The notes under the pieces: generated by a model | Database searches by the model: none | The model's input: only the letters and a program-made list of their open reading frames with translations | What the model was told of the DNA's origin: nothing | Shown here: piece after piece, positions 1 through 9,200 of the stretch | How positions within the stretch are numbered: the stretch's first letter is position 1 | Layout: each line of letters opens with the position of its first letter | Position numbers and translations under genes: made by a program | Assembly (NCBI GenBank): GCA_025928545.1 | Contig: JAICJH010000067.1 | Location: 1 to 35,598, forward strand | Reading direction: 5' to 3' | Origin: Bryobacteraceae bacterium | Lineage (GTDB): Bacteria; Acidobacteriota; Terriglobia; Bryobacterales; Bryobacteraceae | Length of the DNA stretch: 35,598 bases

Positions 1-328
1 CGGGAAGGCAATGCTTAGGCGAATGCATGCTCTCACCGGCCCGCTGCTGGGCGTAGTACGCGACAAATACGTCGGCGTCCAAATCCCTCTTGCGGTACGT
101 CCGAGCGATGTAACTCGTCGCCTTCAATTCTTTCAATACGCCCTCCTGAAGAGGAGGATTCGCCGTTGCGATGAAGCCTGCCAACTCGTACGGAATCGTG
201 TCGAGCGATTGGCCCAGGATTCCCGGATGGCGGTAAGACGTTAGCTTCGCGGCAATTAGAGTACTCGTGAGCAGTAGGAATACACAGACCGCGTGCCCCG
301 TCGCGCCGCGCCGCCGCAATCCGCTCAC
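1..328 (-). CDS. epsI: EpsI-family exosortase-associated protein (partial, cut by window edge)
   Basis: Reading the minus strand from 328 gives an open frame of 109 codons with no stop before the window edge. The GTG start overlaps the exosortase stop by four bases (GTGA), a sign of translational coupling. The product begins with a basic stretch and one hydrophobic segment (about residues 12-28), then a soluble part. The last visible residues read AYYAQQRAGESMHSPKHCLP, which matches the EpsI family signature (SPxxCLPG) found directly next to or fused to exosortases. EpsI is a periplasmic, membrane-anchored accessory of exosortase systems whose reaction is not settled. The C-terminal half lies outside the window. 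Family assignment is firm because motif, position and coupling agree. Confidence 0.88.
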   Translation of the reverse strand, partial: MSGLRRRGATGHAVCVFLLLTSTLIAAKLTSYRHPGILGQSLDTIPYELAGFIATANPPLQEGVLKELKATSYIARTYRKRDLDADVFVAYYAQQRAGESMHSPKHCLP

Positions 329-1191
329 GCGCTCCTCCGCGTCATCCGGAAAGTGACTCTTGCAAGAACCCAAAGCATGCCGAAACCAACCACGAAGATC
401 AACCATCCCGAAAAAGAATGGTAGTAGCCTAATGCGAGTTCCGGCCTGGAGTCCGCGATAATCGCCGTTCCCGTGACCCGCAGAACGTTAACCGCGACGG
501 CCAGGGGCACGGAGAGAACGAAGATCGCAATGCGCCCGACCAGCGAGGCATTTTCCAGGAATCCAAGCAGCAGCGCCGCAACCATTAAAGCCGATAACGA
601 CTGCAGCCCACTACATGCCTCGGCAACGCCCAGCGATGTGCTCGCGAGATGGATGATATTGCCGTCCCGAAAAATCGAGACACCCAACATCTGCGCCATG
701 TCTGTTGCCACTTTCGACGCAAATAGTTGTAGGGGAGCAGACGCAGCGTTGTAGACAATTGCCGGTGGCGGCACCATGGTCATCAGCAGGAGTAACGGAA
801 AGCCAACGGACTGCATCCGAGCCCTTCCCCAGAATGTCCACACGAGCCCGGTCAGGAGGAAAACAAATGAGATCCGCGACAAGAAGAATTCGGAGGCGAG
901 TTTGCCCGTAATCAGCATCAGGCACGCCGCGGCTGTGACCGCGATGCCCTGGAATTCGGGTTGGGGACGGATTGAAAGGGTGTTATGCCGCTTTAAGTAG
1001 GCGACATATAACGCAAACGGCGGGATCAACATCCCATACGATGATTCCGGTCGCGTCCACCATTCTGCCGCTAAGTCGCCGATGACATCGGCGTATAGCA
1101 ACGCAACCACCGCCGTCAAAGCCCCTGCGAGGGCCCATGTAGACAGACGGGCACTCTGCTCGCGAGATGAAACAGCGATCGCACTCCCCAT
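325..1191 (-). CDS. Exosortase (PEP-CTERM sorting transpeptidase-like membrane enzyme)
   Basis: This 288-residue polytopic membrane protein is the processing enzyme for proteins with PEP-CTERM tails. The catalytic triad expected of the exosortase family is visible: Cys193 in EACSGLQS, Arg238 in NVLRVTGT and His258 in YYHSFSGW. About eight hydrophobic segments surround these sites. It is followed by an epsI-like gene overlapping by four bases. A PEP-CTERM substrate at 5251-5898 and a PrsT-like protein at 2815-5082 complete the usual company. No Shine-Dalgarno sequence precedes the ATG, and a sigma-54-like element at 1209-1224 would place transcription start only about 7 bases before it. The exact subtype (XrtA or another) cannot be fixed from sequence reading alone. 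Confidence 0.95.
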   Translation of the reverse strand: MGSAIAVSSREQSARLSTWALAGALTAVVALLYADVIGDLAAEWWTRPESSYGMLIPPFALYVAYLKRHNTLSIRPQPEFQGIAVTAAACLMLITGKLASEFFLSRISFVFLLTGLVWTFWGRARMQSVGFPLLLLMTMVPPPAIVYNAASAPLQLFASKVATDMAQMLGVSIFRDGNIIHLASTSLGVAEACSGLQSLSALMVAALLLGFLENASLVGRIAIFVLSVPLAVAVNVLRVTGTAIIADSRPELALGYYHSFSGWLIFVVGFGMLWVLARVTFRMTRRSA

Positions 1192-1208
1192 GAAACAGGC
1201 GGCACTGT

Positions 1209-1224
1209 TGCACGTCGAGCGCCA
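1209..1224 (-). promoter_or_regulatory. Sigma-54-type promoter before the exosortase gene
   Basis: On the minus strand the sequence is TGGCGCTCGACGTGCA, which keeps the GG-N10-GC spacing of sigma-54 promoters and the TGG and TGCA edges. The predicted transcript start is near 1198, giving a very short leader to the ATG at 1191. The short leader is a weakness of this call. It belongs to a set of eleven similar sites in the window. Confidence 0.5.
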
Positions 1225-1348
1225 ATGCGCAGGACCGCGAAATCGAGCGTCCCGCGCGGCCTTTCACCGCGTACGCGAAACCTTAGCATTTTGTGCAAAT
1301 AAACCGACTTCCCGGGGCCAGACGGGTTGTTTACACGGGTTTTTTGCA

Positions 1349-1364
1349 TGGCCGGAAAATTGCG
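1349..1364 (+). promoter_or_regulatory. Sigma-54-type promoter before the beta-barrel/prsT unit
   Basis: The sequence TGGCCGGAAAATTGCG matches the sigma-54 consensus TGGCAC-N5-TTGCW at TGGC and TTGC with exact GG-N10-GC spacing. The predicted start near 1375 lies about 28 bases before ATG 1403 and 55 before ATG 1430. It is one of the best matches in the window. Confidence 0.65.
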
Positions 1365-1429
1365 TACCTCCGGTTTCGTTTCAACGTATCGGACATTCAA
1401 CCATGGCAGGAAGGCCGGGTAAAACCCGC

Positions 1430-2818
1430 ATGCAACGTAGAAGCTTGAACATCGCAGTTCTAGGAATTGTCCTGGGAATAAACGCGTGGAGTCAAACCCA
1501 AGCTGATTCGCTGGACTTCTCACACGCGGAGATCGAAGGCATCCGGCTGTATGGCATTTCTACCTTTTTGGGTTACTCCAACTTCACAATACCCAATGCG
1601 GCGACCTCATCCATCACCGCTCACACGAATTATGGAGTAACCGGTTCGGCCGGCTGGCAACGCTTTCACGGCCGTACAAACTTTTCGATTCGTTATTCCG
1701 GCACATACTACGGCGACGCTCACCAATCGAATCTCAACAGCCTTAACCACACTTTGGACTTCACCCTGACGAGGCAGCTTGGACATCGTTGGGAAATCGA
1801 CCTCTCTGCAAACGGACAAGATATTTCCCTGCAACAGCTGATTTGGCAGAATTCGGTTCTCGGTTCTGTATCGCAAACTCCAGCCAGTTTCGATAATCTT
1901 GCCGCGTCAATGTCCGTCGGACAATACACCAGTGCGCAGAGCGGATTGCTTTTGGGGAGTTCAACTACGACGCTTACCACTCCGGCCACCGCTGTCCTGT
2001 TCGGAAGTCAGATCCTCAGCTACGGCGTCCACGCTGGTGTATCGTATGCCCATTCATCGCGGTTAAGCTTTCACTTCGGATCGTTTGCCTTGGGTGGGGA
2101 GAGGCGGACCGGCAATAACAACAATATTCCCGGCGTCCAACTGAACTACGTAATGCCGAAGACGATTGGTGGCGAGGCGTCGGCTTCTCTCACATACGCA
2201 TTAAGTCCTCGGACAGAGATTGACTTCGGCGTCACCGAGAACTATATGACGACCGTCTTCCAGCGGTCTCTTGGAACAAATGGTACCGCTGGTTTCGGCC
2301 GTAAAATGGGGCAGCATTGGTTTCTGCATGGGTATGGCGGCGGCTATTTTGCGCATACCCTGAACCAACTCGCCGGGACACCCGCAACCCGCCAGGTTAT
2401 AGGTGCGGGATCGATCGGCTTTCAAACTTATTCCCACACACTATTGGCCTCGTATACCCGATCCGGATACGATCTCACTGCCGGCGCGGTCGGCACAAGT
2501 ACCACAAGTTCGGCGGCCTGGAATTGGCACTCTCCCCGCAGGAACTGGGGGCTTCATGCAAGCTTCAATCGGACGGAAACCGGAAGTACGGGATATGCAA
2601 CCCTGTCGGGCTGGCAGGCAATGGCTGGTTTTTCGCAGCGGATCGCGAACAATCTTCTACTTCAGGCATCATATAGCCACTTTCGCAGTCAGGGCGTTTT
2701 TCTTAGTCTCGCCAATAACGTGACCGGTGACGCCGTCCGTATTTCGTTCGGGTGGGCGCCGAATTCGAGACATACGTCGCCGGGTATGCGCGATGTTGAA
2801 CCGGAGGAGCGCAAATGA
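1430..2818 (+). CDS. Outer-membrane beta-barrel protein of the PEP-CTERM/EPS locus
   Basis: The product is about 462 residues with a signal peptide (MQRRSLNIAVLGIVLGINAWSQ) followed by long alternating polar/aromatic strands such as those around RWEIDLSANGQDISLQQL, typical of outer-membrane barrels. It ends with a strand rich in alternating hydrophobics near VRISFGWAP. No enzyme motif was seen. It sits between the exosortase and the prsT-like lipoprotein and overlaps the latter by four bases (ATGA), so the two are co-translated. PEP-CTERM loci often carry an outer-membrane barrel of about this size, and this may be the equivalent. An in-frame ATG at 1403 is an alternative start. The longer reading back to 1082 is rejected because it would run across the promoter and the divergent gene. 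Confidence 0.75.
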   Translation: MQRRSLNIAVLGIVLGINAWSQTQADSLDFSHAEIEGIRLYGISTFLGYSNFTIPNAATSSITAHTNYGVTGSAGWQRFHGRTNFSIRYSGTYYGDAHQSNLNSLNHTLDFTLTRQLGHRWEIDLSANGQDISLQQLIWQNSVLGSVSQTPASFDNLAASMSVGQYTSAQSGLLLGSSTTTLTTPATAVLFGSQILSYGVHAGVSYAHSSRLSFHFGSFALGGERRTGNNNNIPGVQLNYVMPKTIGGEASASLTYALSPRTEIDFGVTENYMTTVFQRSLGTNGTAGFGRKMGQHWFLHGYGGGYFAHTLNQLAGTPATRQVIGAGSIGFQTYSHTLLASYTRSGYDLTAGAVGTSTTSSAAWNWHSPRRNWGLHASFNRTETGSTGYATLSGWQAMAGFSQRIANNLLLQASYSHFRSQGVFLSLANNVTGDAVRISFGWAPNSRHTSPGMRDVEPEERK

Positions 2819-5082
2819 GAATCTTAGTGAAAACACACAAGCTTTACGTTATCGTCGCTTTGACATTCCTACTGGCAGCCTGCCAGCAGTCGCCCGCCGA
2901 GAAGAGCGCTAAATACATCGCGACCGGCATTAAGCTGCTTCAGCAGCACGATGCTCCCCGCGCCATTCTGCAGTTTCGCAACGCCGTGCAGGCCACGCCT
3001 CGCAATGCGGAGGCGTACTTTCAGCTCGGTATGGCTTACCTGCAATTTCAAGACACGGTCAGGGCAGCCGCGTACTTTCGGAGAGCGCTTGAATTGAATG
3101 AGAAACACGCGGGCGCAAGACTCCGGATGGCCGAGTTGTTGGCCGGCACGGACGATCCTGATGCGCTGAAGTTCGCCGCCGCCACACTCGAAGCGTTTCT
3201 GCGCGACGCTCCGGAGAACTCGAACGCTATGCACGCACTTGGTCTTACGGAGTTGAAGCTGGGCGCGTCCAGAGAAGCGCTGGACCACCTTCAACGCGCA
3301 TTTGAGATCTCTCCCGAAGATTGGGCAATTGCCGCAACGTTGGCGCAGGCCAAGCTACAACAAAAAGATTTCCAGGGAGCCGAAGCGATCCTGAAGCAGG
3401 CCTGCGACAAGTCCCCGAAATCGGCGGATGCGCGCGTTATGCTGGGACGTTTCTATTTGTCTCAAAAGGATACGGCGAGAGCGGAGGAGCAATATCGGCG
3501 AGCTCTGAGCGTCGACTCAAAGAGCACCGCTGCCCTCATCAACCTCGCCATGCTGCTGGCGGATAGCGGCCGCACGCAGGAAGCGGAGCGCGCATTTAAA
3601 CAGTTGGAACAGTCACCGCTGAATGAATTCCAGTCGCTGTATGGGGTGTACCTGTTTCAAGAGGGGAAGCGTGAAGATGCAATTCGCGAGTTCGAGCGAA
3701 AGGTAAAGGCCGACCCGGACGATCGCCTCGCCCGGGCGCGGTTGCTCACGGCGTATCAGGCCATGAACCGCCCAGCCGACGCACAACGGGTTATCGAGAA
3801 CGCCCTCAAGAAGAACCCGAAAGACCTCGACGCGCTGTTGGCGCGGGGCGAGTTCGCGCTAAACGTTAAGAAATTCGGCGACGCGGAGGCGGACCTTACC
3901 CGTGTCCTGCATGCCCGGCCCGACTCCCCGGAAGCCCATTATGGGATGGCGAAGGTGTATCTCTCGCGTGGCGCCGTGCTGGCGTATCGACAAAGTCTGA
4001 ACGAGGTTCTGCACCTTAACCCGCGTCTGCTGGCGGCGCGTATTGAACTCGCTCAATCGTTAATCGCCGGAAACTCGGGGAAAGCGGCGCTAGCCGTCCT
4101 GGACGAAACGCCGGCCAACCAAAAGATGCTGCTGGCAGTCGTCGAACAGCGGAACTGGGCGTTCTACAGCATGCAGGACTTCGCTAATATGCAGCGCGGG
4201 GTGGAACCGGCTTTAAAGCAGCAGCGAAGCCTCGACCTCCTGTTCCAGGACGCTCTCCTCAAGATCAACAGCGGGAAGTTCTCCGAAGCCCGTCAGGAAC
4301 TCAAAGAGGCGTCCGCAATCGCGCCGGACGATGTTCGCGCATTGAACATACTCATGCGGAGCTATATCGCCGAAAAGCAGGTGCCCGCTGGCGTCGCGGC
4401 TGTCCGCGCGTATGCCCAAACGCGGCCGAAATCGCCGGAAGTTCAGTTTTTCCTCGGAAATCTGCTGCTAAAGACCGGCAACAAAGCTGACGCACAGCAG
4501 GCGTTCACCACCGTCCGTACTCTCGACCCGTCGTATGTTCCCGCCAGCCTGGAGCTTGCCCGAGCGAGTCTCCAGCAGGCGAACTGGAACGATGCGCGCC
4601 AGAAACTGACCGAAATTCTCTCCACGGAAGGCGACAACCCGTTGGCGCGATCGTGGCTGGGGATGGCCGAAGAGTCCGCGGGAAACCATGACGCGGCGAT
4701 TACCGCGTTTCGCAAAGTCCTCGAAGTGGATCCGAATAATCCCTTGGCGTTGAACAATCTCGCGTTTCTGTTGGCGGAATATAAAGACCAGAAGGACGAG
4801 GCGCTGAAGTACGCGCAAAAGGCCCAGGAAGCGTCGCCGGACGCCGCGTATATCCAAGATACGTTGGGTTGGGTTCTGTACCGTAAGGGGGTATACCCAA
4901 TGGCCATAAAGTACCTCGAGATGGCGAACTCCCGCGAAGGCACGGCCCTGCAGAAGGTCCATCTCGCGATGGCCTATGCCGGAAACGGCGACAAGACTCG
5001 TGGACGCACTCTTTTGGACGCAGCGCTTCGAATGGACCCAAAACTCCCCGAAGCCAAGACAGCCCAGGAGCTCTTCCGCTAA
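2815..5082 (+). CDS. prsT: PrsT-like TPR-repeat lipoprotein of the PEP-CTERM system
   Basis: The 755-residue product starts with a lipoprotein signal whose lipobox LLAAC places the lipidated cysteine at residue 23. The rest is an almost unbroken array of tetratricopeptide repeats, recognisable from segments such as AEAYFQLGMAYLQ, ADARVMLGRFYLSQ and PLALNNLAFLLAEYKD. This layout, length and locus match PrsT, the TPR lipoprotein of PEP-CTERM/exosortase systems (family members are often 750-900 residues). It probably acts as a periplasmic scaffold in assembly or secretion of the matrix. A clear GGAGGA ribosome site precedes the ATG, which overlaps the upstream stop. No terminator is obvious after it. 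Confidence 0.85.
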   Translation: MRILVKTHKLYVIVALTFLLAACQQSPAEKSAKYIATGIKLLQQHDAPRAILQFRNAVQATPRNAEAYFQLGMAYLQFQDTVRAAAYFRRALELNEKHAGARLRMAELLAGTDDPDALKFAAATLEAFLRDAPENSNAMHALGLTELKLGASREALDHLQRAFEISPEDWAIAATLAQAKLQQKDFQGAEAILKQACDKSPKSADARVMLGRFYLSQKDTARAEEQYRRALSVDSKSTAALINLAMLLADSGRTQEAERAFKQLEQSPLNEFQSLYGVYLFQEGKREDAIREFERKVKADPDDRLARARLLTAYQAMNRPADAQRVIENALKKNPKDLDALLARGEFALNVKKFGDAEADLTRVLHARPDSPEAHYGMAKVYLSRGAVLAYRQSLNEVLHLNPRLLAARIELAQSLIAGNSGKAALAVLDETPANQKMLLAVVEQRNWAFYSMQDFANMQRGVEPALKQQRSLDLLFQDALLKINSGKFSEARQELKEASAIAPDDVRALNILMRSYIAEKQVPAGVAAVRAYAQTRPKSPEVQFFLGNLLLKTGNKADAQQAFTTVRTLDPSYVPASLELARASLQQANWNDARQKLTEILSTEGDNPLARSWLGMAEESAGNHDAAITAFRKVLEVDPNNPLALNNLAFLLAEYKDQKDEALKYAQKAQEASPDAAYIQDTLGWVLYRKGVYPMAIKYLEMANSREGTALQKVHLAMAYAGNGDKTRGRTLLDAALRMDPKLPEAKTAQELFR

Positions 5083-5193
5083 CCAGGGGAATCCGGGAAG
5101 AGACCCAACTCTGTTGCCACAAGTCTCAAATTCCGGAATAGATTCGGGTTGGCGATAGCATACTAAATAATTGATTTATAATCAGTTATCGGC

Positions 5194-5209
5194 TGGGCTT
5201 GAAATTGCT
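5194..5209 (+). promoter_or_regulatory. Sigma-54-type promoter before the PEP-CTERM substrate gene
   Basis: The sequence TGGGCTTGAAATTGCT has GG-N10-GC spacing and a perfect TTGCT -12 box. The predicted start is near 5220, about 31 bases before ATG 5251, with an AGGGAGGA ribosome site in between. An AT-rich stretch at about 5160-5187 lies just upstream, as is common where DNA bending assists sigma-54 activators. Confidence 0.7.
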
Positions 5210-5250
5210 TACTATCCGCCGTTGTTAACTTTAGGGAGGATGGTTTTACC

Positions 5251-5898
5251 ATGGTTTCTAGCCGATTTCTGAAACTTCTTGTGTGCAGCGCCGTGTTGAG
5301 TATCCCGTCATTCGCCGCCTTCAAAATCGATTTTTCGGGGACACCGAATAACGGGGGCTCGATCGCCGGCAACGCTTCAGTGATGAATACCGTAAATCCG
5401 ATATTCATCGATACGGTGTTCGCCAGCGGCGCGCCGCAAAACAATGGCTCATTCGCCGTCACGAATGGCGCTCTCACAATTAACGCGACTGGCGGTTCGT
5501 TTTCCGGTGGGATATACACGTACACCGGGGGAACCTACGCCATCACCGGAACCGTAGCCGCAGCGGGTGCAACTGGTACATTGCTGAACGGCACGATTTC
5601 ATCACTGACGGTCGACCCGATTTCGGGTGAGATCATTCTCGCCAACGGTACCGACGTCAAAAATGCGGCGCTCGTCAGTTTCTTCTGTCCGACGTGCAAT
5701 CCCAACTTGTTCCAGTTCAAGAGCGGAACGACCCACCTCACGAACGCGACGGGCGGCACGGGCGGTGCATACACGGCGGACACCTTCAGCACGGACGTTC
5801 CGAATTCCTATGTTCCGGAACCGGCATCGATCCTGCTGTTGGGTTCGGTCCTGTTTGGAGTCACCCGGTTGGTGAAGCGCAACGCGACGAAGGCATAG
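5251..5898 (+). CDS. PEP-CTERM sorting-signal protein
   Basis: The 215-residue product has an N-terminal signal peptide (about residues 1-23, ending SFAA) and a textbook PEP-CTERM tail at residues 188-215: VPEPAS, then a hydrophobic helix, then a basic end (VKRN). Such tails are recognised by exosortases, here the one at 325-1191. The middle is Gly/Thr/Asn-rich and low in lysine, typical of matrix proteins. Its core, especially the stretch around GTDVKNAALVSFF and GTTHL, is related to the N-terminal domain of the large protein encoded just downstream. The unit has its own promoter and an intrinsic terminator, so it is transcribed alone. The molecular role of the core is unknown. Confidence 0.93.
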   Translation: MVSSRFLKLLVCSAVLSIPSFAAFKIDFSGTPNNGGSIAGNASVMNTVNPIFIDTVFASGAPQNNGSFAVTNGALTINATGGSFSGGIYTYTGGTYAITGTVAAAGATGTLLNGTISSLTVDPISGEIILANGTDVKNAALVSFFCPTCNPNLFQFKSGTTHLTNATGGTGGAYTADTFSTDVPNSYVPEPASILLLGSVLFGVTRLVKRNATKA

Positions 5899-5941
5899 AT
5901 CCGTTCTCCCGAATCTGACCGAATCGGCACGAGATACCGAG

Positions 5942-5973
5942 AGCCCTTGTCTGGCAGCAGACAAGGGCTTTTT
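5942..5973 (+). terminator. Rho-independent terminator after the PEP-CTERM gene
   Basis: An 11-bp perfect stem (agcccttgtct / agacaagggct) with a six-base loop is followed directly by five T residues. It lies 44 bases after the stop codon of the PEP-CTERM gene. Confidence 0.93.
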
Positions 5974-6151
5974 CGTGTTCGTGTGTTCCGAATTGTCCCT
6001 CATCTCCTACGTTCTTGTCTAAAGTTCCGCCCCACCAAACTACGAATCCCACATGAATTTGTTTTAGATGTTTAGGTCAAGATTCCCGCAAAGTGTCACG
6101 ACGATCTTCTACATATGCCCGTAAGTTATTGTTTCAAATCCATAATCAGGA

Positions 6152-6167
6152 TGGACGCAAAAATGCC
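6152..6167 (+). promoter_or_regulatory. Possible sigma-54-type promoter before the giant repeat protein
   Basis: The sequence TGGACGCAAAAATGCC keeps TGG, TGC and GG-N10-GC spacing but has a weak -12 box. The predicted start near 6178 gives a leader of about 105 bases that contains a small perfect hairpin (acgcac-tac-gtgcgt, 6211-6225). It is the weakest of the group on sequence alone. Confidence 0.42.
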
Positions 6168-6283
6168 CATTCTGTTTGCCCGGACACCCATCTTTAGCCC
6201 ACCCGCACCTACGCACTACGTGCGTTCGGGGTCGGTTTCGACGAATAGTGTCCGCAATGACGCGCGAAGATTAGGAGACTTGT

Positions 6284-9200
6284 GTGAGAACTAAGATGAT
6301 GTTACTGGCGGTTCTGATAGTACTAGCCGCCGCGACAGTTCAGGCTCAGCCTGTGATCGATTTTTCTACCGCTACGTGTTGCAGCGGCACTATCAGTTAC
6401 AACGGCACTGGCGGACCCTTGGTCGGAAGCAACATTACCGTCGGAACAGTAGCCGGCATTTTTACGCCGAGTAATGCGGCTGTCTTTCCCATCACCGGGG
6501 CAGTGATAAATTTCTCGACGGGCAATCTTGCCTCGTTTGATTCCACAACGGGCGTCTACACCTTCGCCAGCGGCGGCTTTCTCACCATTAGCGGCGCTTT
6601 CCCCGCCGCCTCGATTCCAGCAGGAACCAATCTCGTCACCGCCCCCGCGGTCGCTGCCACATACAATCCGATTAATCGCAGTCTTACTATCGTTACCGGC
6701 TCCGATACCAAAGATTCCCGCCTGGTCTCATTCTTCGGACTTCCCGCCAACACAACGTTCGTTTATAACGGAACGATCCACCTTGACGATCCCGTTTTCG
6801 GTCCGAACGGATCCATCACTACTCCCGCTTTGTTCACCGACTTCGCCAACAAAGCGCACGCCTGCTCGGGCGCAATTGGCGACTTCGTCTGGAGCGACAC
6901 CAACAATCATGGAATTCAGGACGCCGGCGAGCTCGGAATCAATGGCGTCACTGTTCAGCTCTATAACGGGGCGGTTATCCCCGCCAATCTCATCACCACC
7001 GTTATTACCGGGACCGCTCCCGGAGGCTATGGCTTCTCGCCTCCGGGGGCCAATGGCGCCGGGTATTACCAGTTCACCGGCCTTTGCCAGGGAACCTATA
7101 ATGTCGTAGTCGACACCACTCAGCCGGTGCTCTCCGGTTATCTGCCTTCCCTCACGTTACAGGGTGGCAATACCGCCGCCGACAGCAACGTCAATCCCGC
7201 CCCCGTCACGCTTCCTACCGATAGCTCGACCGATGAAACCATTGACTTCGGCTTCTTCGCACCCAGCCCGATCATTGTGCAGTGCGCCGCCAGCACCGGC
7301 CAGGTCGGCCAGCCCTATACTTCCAGCTTCCCGGTGACCGGCGGCGTTTCGCCCTTCACCTTCTCGCTCGTCAGCGGAACTTTACCCCCCGGATTGACCC
7401 TGAATACCAGCACCGGCGCTCTCACCGGCACTCCCACGGCTGCTGGACCGTTCACTTTTACCATCGGGGTGAAAGATTCCAGCGGCCTGGCCGCCGGAAC
7501 GGTTACCAAGGATTGCGGTATCACGATCAACCCACCCGACATGTCGGCGCTTTGCGTCTCGGTCACCACGGGCAAGGTCAACGTACCTTATACATCGAGC
7601 ATCGCGGTCACCGGCGGAACCTCGCCCTACGCGTTCACTATCGATTCCGGCTCGCTTCCGCCCGGCTTGACGTTGAACCCCACCACGGGCGTCATCAGCG
7701 GAACTCCGACCACAACCGGCTCCTTCTCATTCACCGTCAAAGTCACCGATAACACGCCGGGCCAACACGCCACGGCCACCACCTCCAATTGCGGGATCAC
7801 CATCGCACCGCCGGACATGACCGCGCAATGCGCTAGCGCGACCACCGGCAAGGTCGGCGTAGCCTACAGTTCGTTTATCACGGTCACCGGCGGCACCGCG
7901 CCCTACGCGTTCACTGTCGCTTCCGGCTCTCTGCCGGCTGGCTTGACCCTGAACCCCACCACCGGCGAAATCAGCGGCACGCCCACATCGGCTGGTCAGT
8001 TCAACTTCAGCGTCAAGGTCACTGATTCTACGCCTGGCGGCACCGCCACAGCGACTACCTCCAACTGCGGCATCAACGTCGCCCCGCCGGACATTACGGC
8101 TCTCTGCGCCGCAGCGACTACCGGCACTGTCGGGACTCCGTATAATTCGTCGATCACGGTCACCGGCGGCACGAGTCCGTACACGTTTACGGTCACCTCG
8201 GGCGCGCTGCCTCCCGGCTTAACACTCGACTCCACCACCGGCGCTATTACAGGTACTCCGACGACAGCCGGGCCATTCACGTTTGCGGTGACCGTCACGG
8301 ATTCGACTCCGGGCGTTCACGCGACGACCACGACGGGAAATTGCGGCATCACCATCGCGCCGCCGACCATTTCCGCTCAGTGCGTTTCCGCGACTACCGG
8401 CACCGTCGGTACTTCGTATAGCTCCTCCATCGTCGTCACCGGCGGTAAAGCGCCCTATACCTTCGCGATCGCTTCCGGCGCACTGCCTCCGGGTCTGACC
8501 CTTGACACCACCACCGGCGCGATCACCGGGACGCCGACCACGGCCGGTCCGTTCTCCTTTACCGTGTCGGTCACCGACTCCACTCCGGGTGTCCACGCAA
8601 CAGCGACGACCTCCAATTGCGGCATCACCATCGCACCCCCGACCATCTCCGCTCAGTGCGTCTCCGCGACTACTGGCACAGTCGGTTCGCCCTATAGCTC
8701 TTCGATCGTCGTCACCGGCGGCAACGGGCCATTCACCTTCGCCCTGGCTTCCGGCTCTCTGCCTCCGGGCCTGACGCTCAATACCACCACCGGCGTCATC
8801 AGCGGTACCCCGACCACGGCCGGTCCGTTCTCCTTTACCGTGTCGGTCACTGACTCCACTCCGGGTGTCCACGCGACGACCACGACCTCCAATTGCGGCA
8901 TCACCATCGCGCCGCCGAGCATGACGGCAAAATGCGTATCTGTAATCACCGGCATGGTGGGCACGCCGTATAGCTCCTACATCACGGTTACCGGCGGCAC
9001 GTCGCCGTTCACGTTCGCACTGGCTTCCGGCTCTCTGCCTACCGGCCTGACCCTGAACACCACCACGGGCCAGATCAGCGGTACGCCGATGTCCGCGGGC
9101 TCGTTCTCCTTCACCGTGAAGGTGACCGATTCGACACTGGGCGTACACGCAGTCGCGACCACCAGCAACTGCGGCATCACGATTAGCTCGCCTGGAACGA

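Noticed and set aside
1082..1402. Extension of the beta-barrel frame upstream to 1082
   Set aside because: It would run across the divergent exosortase start and both sigma-54-like promoters, and the added residues show no signal peptide or family likeness.
6130..6283. c-di-GMP (GEMM) riboswitch in the leader of the giant protein gene
   Set aside because: A ggacgcaaa string is present but the paired stems and the rest of the consensus are missing.
8219..9148. Long minus-strand frame of 309 codons inside the repeat region
   Set aside because: Arg/Gly-rich low-complexity translation opposite the real repeat gene. It is an antisense shadow caused by GC-rich tandem repeats.
7278..9186. Tandem repeats as a CRISPR-like array
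   Set aside because: Units are 276 bases, in frame and protein-coding, with no short direct repeats and spacers.
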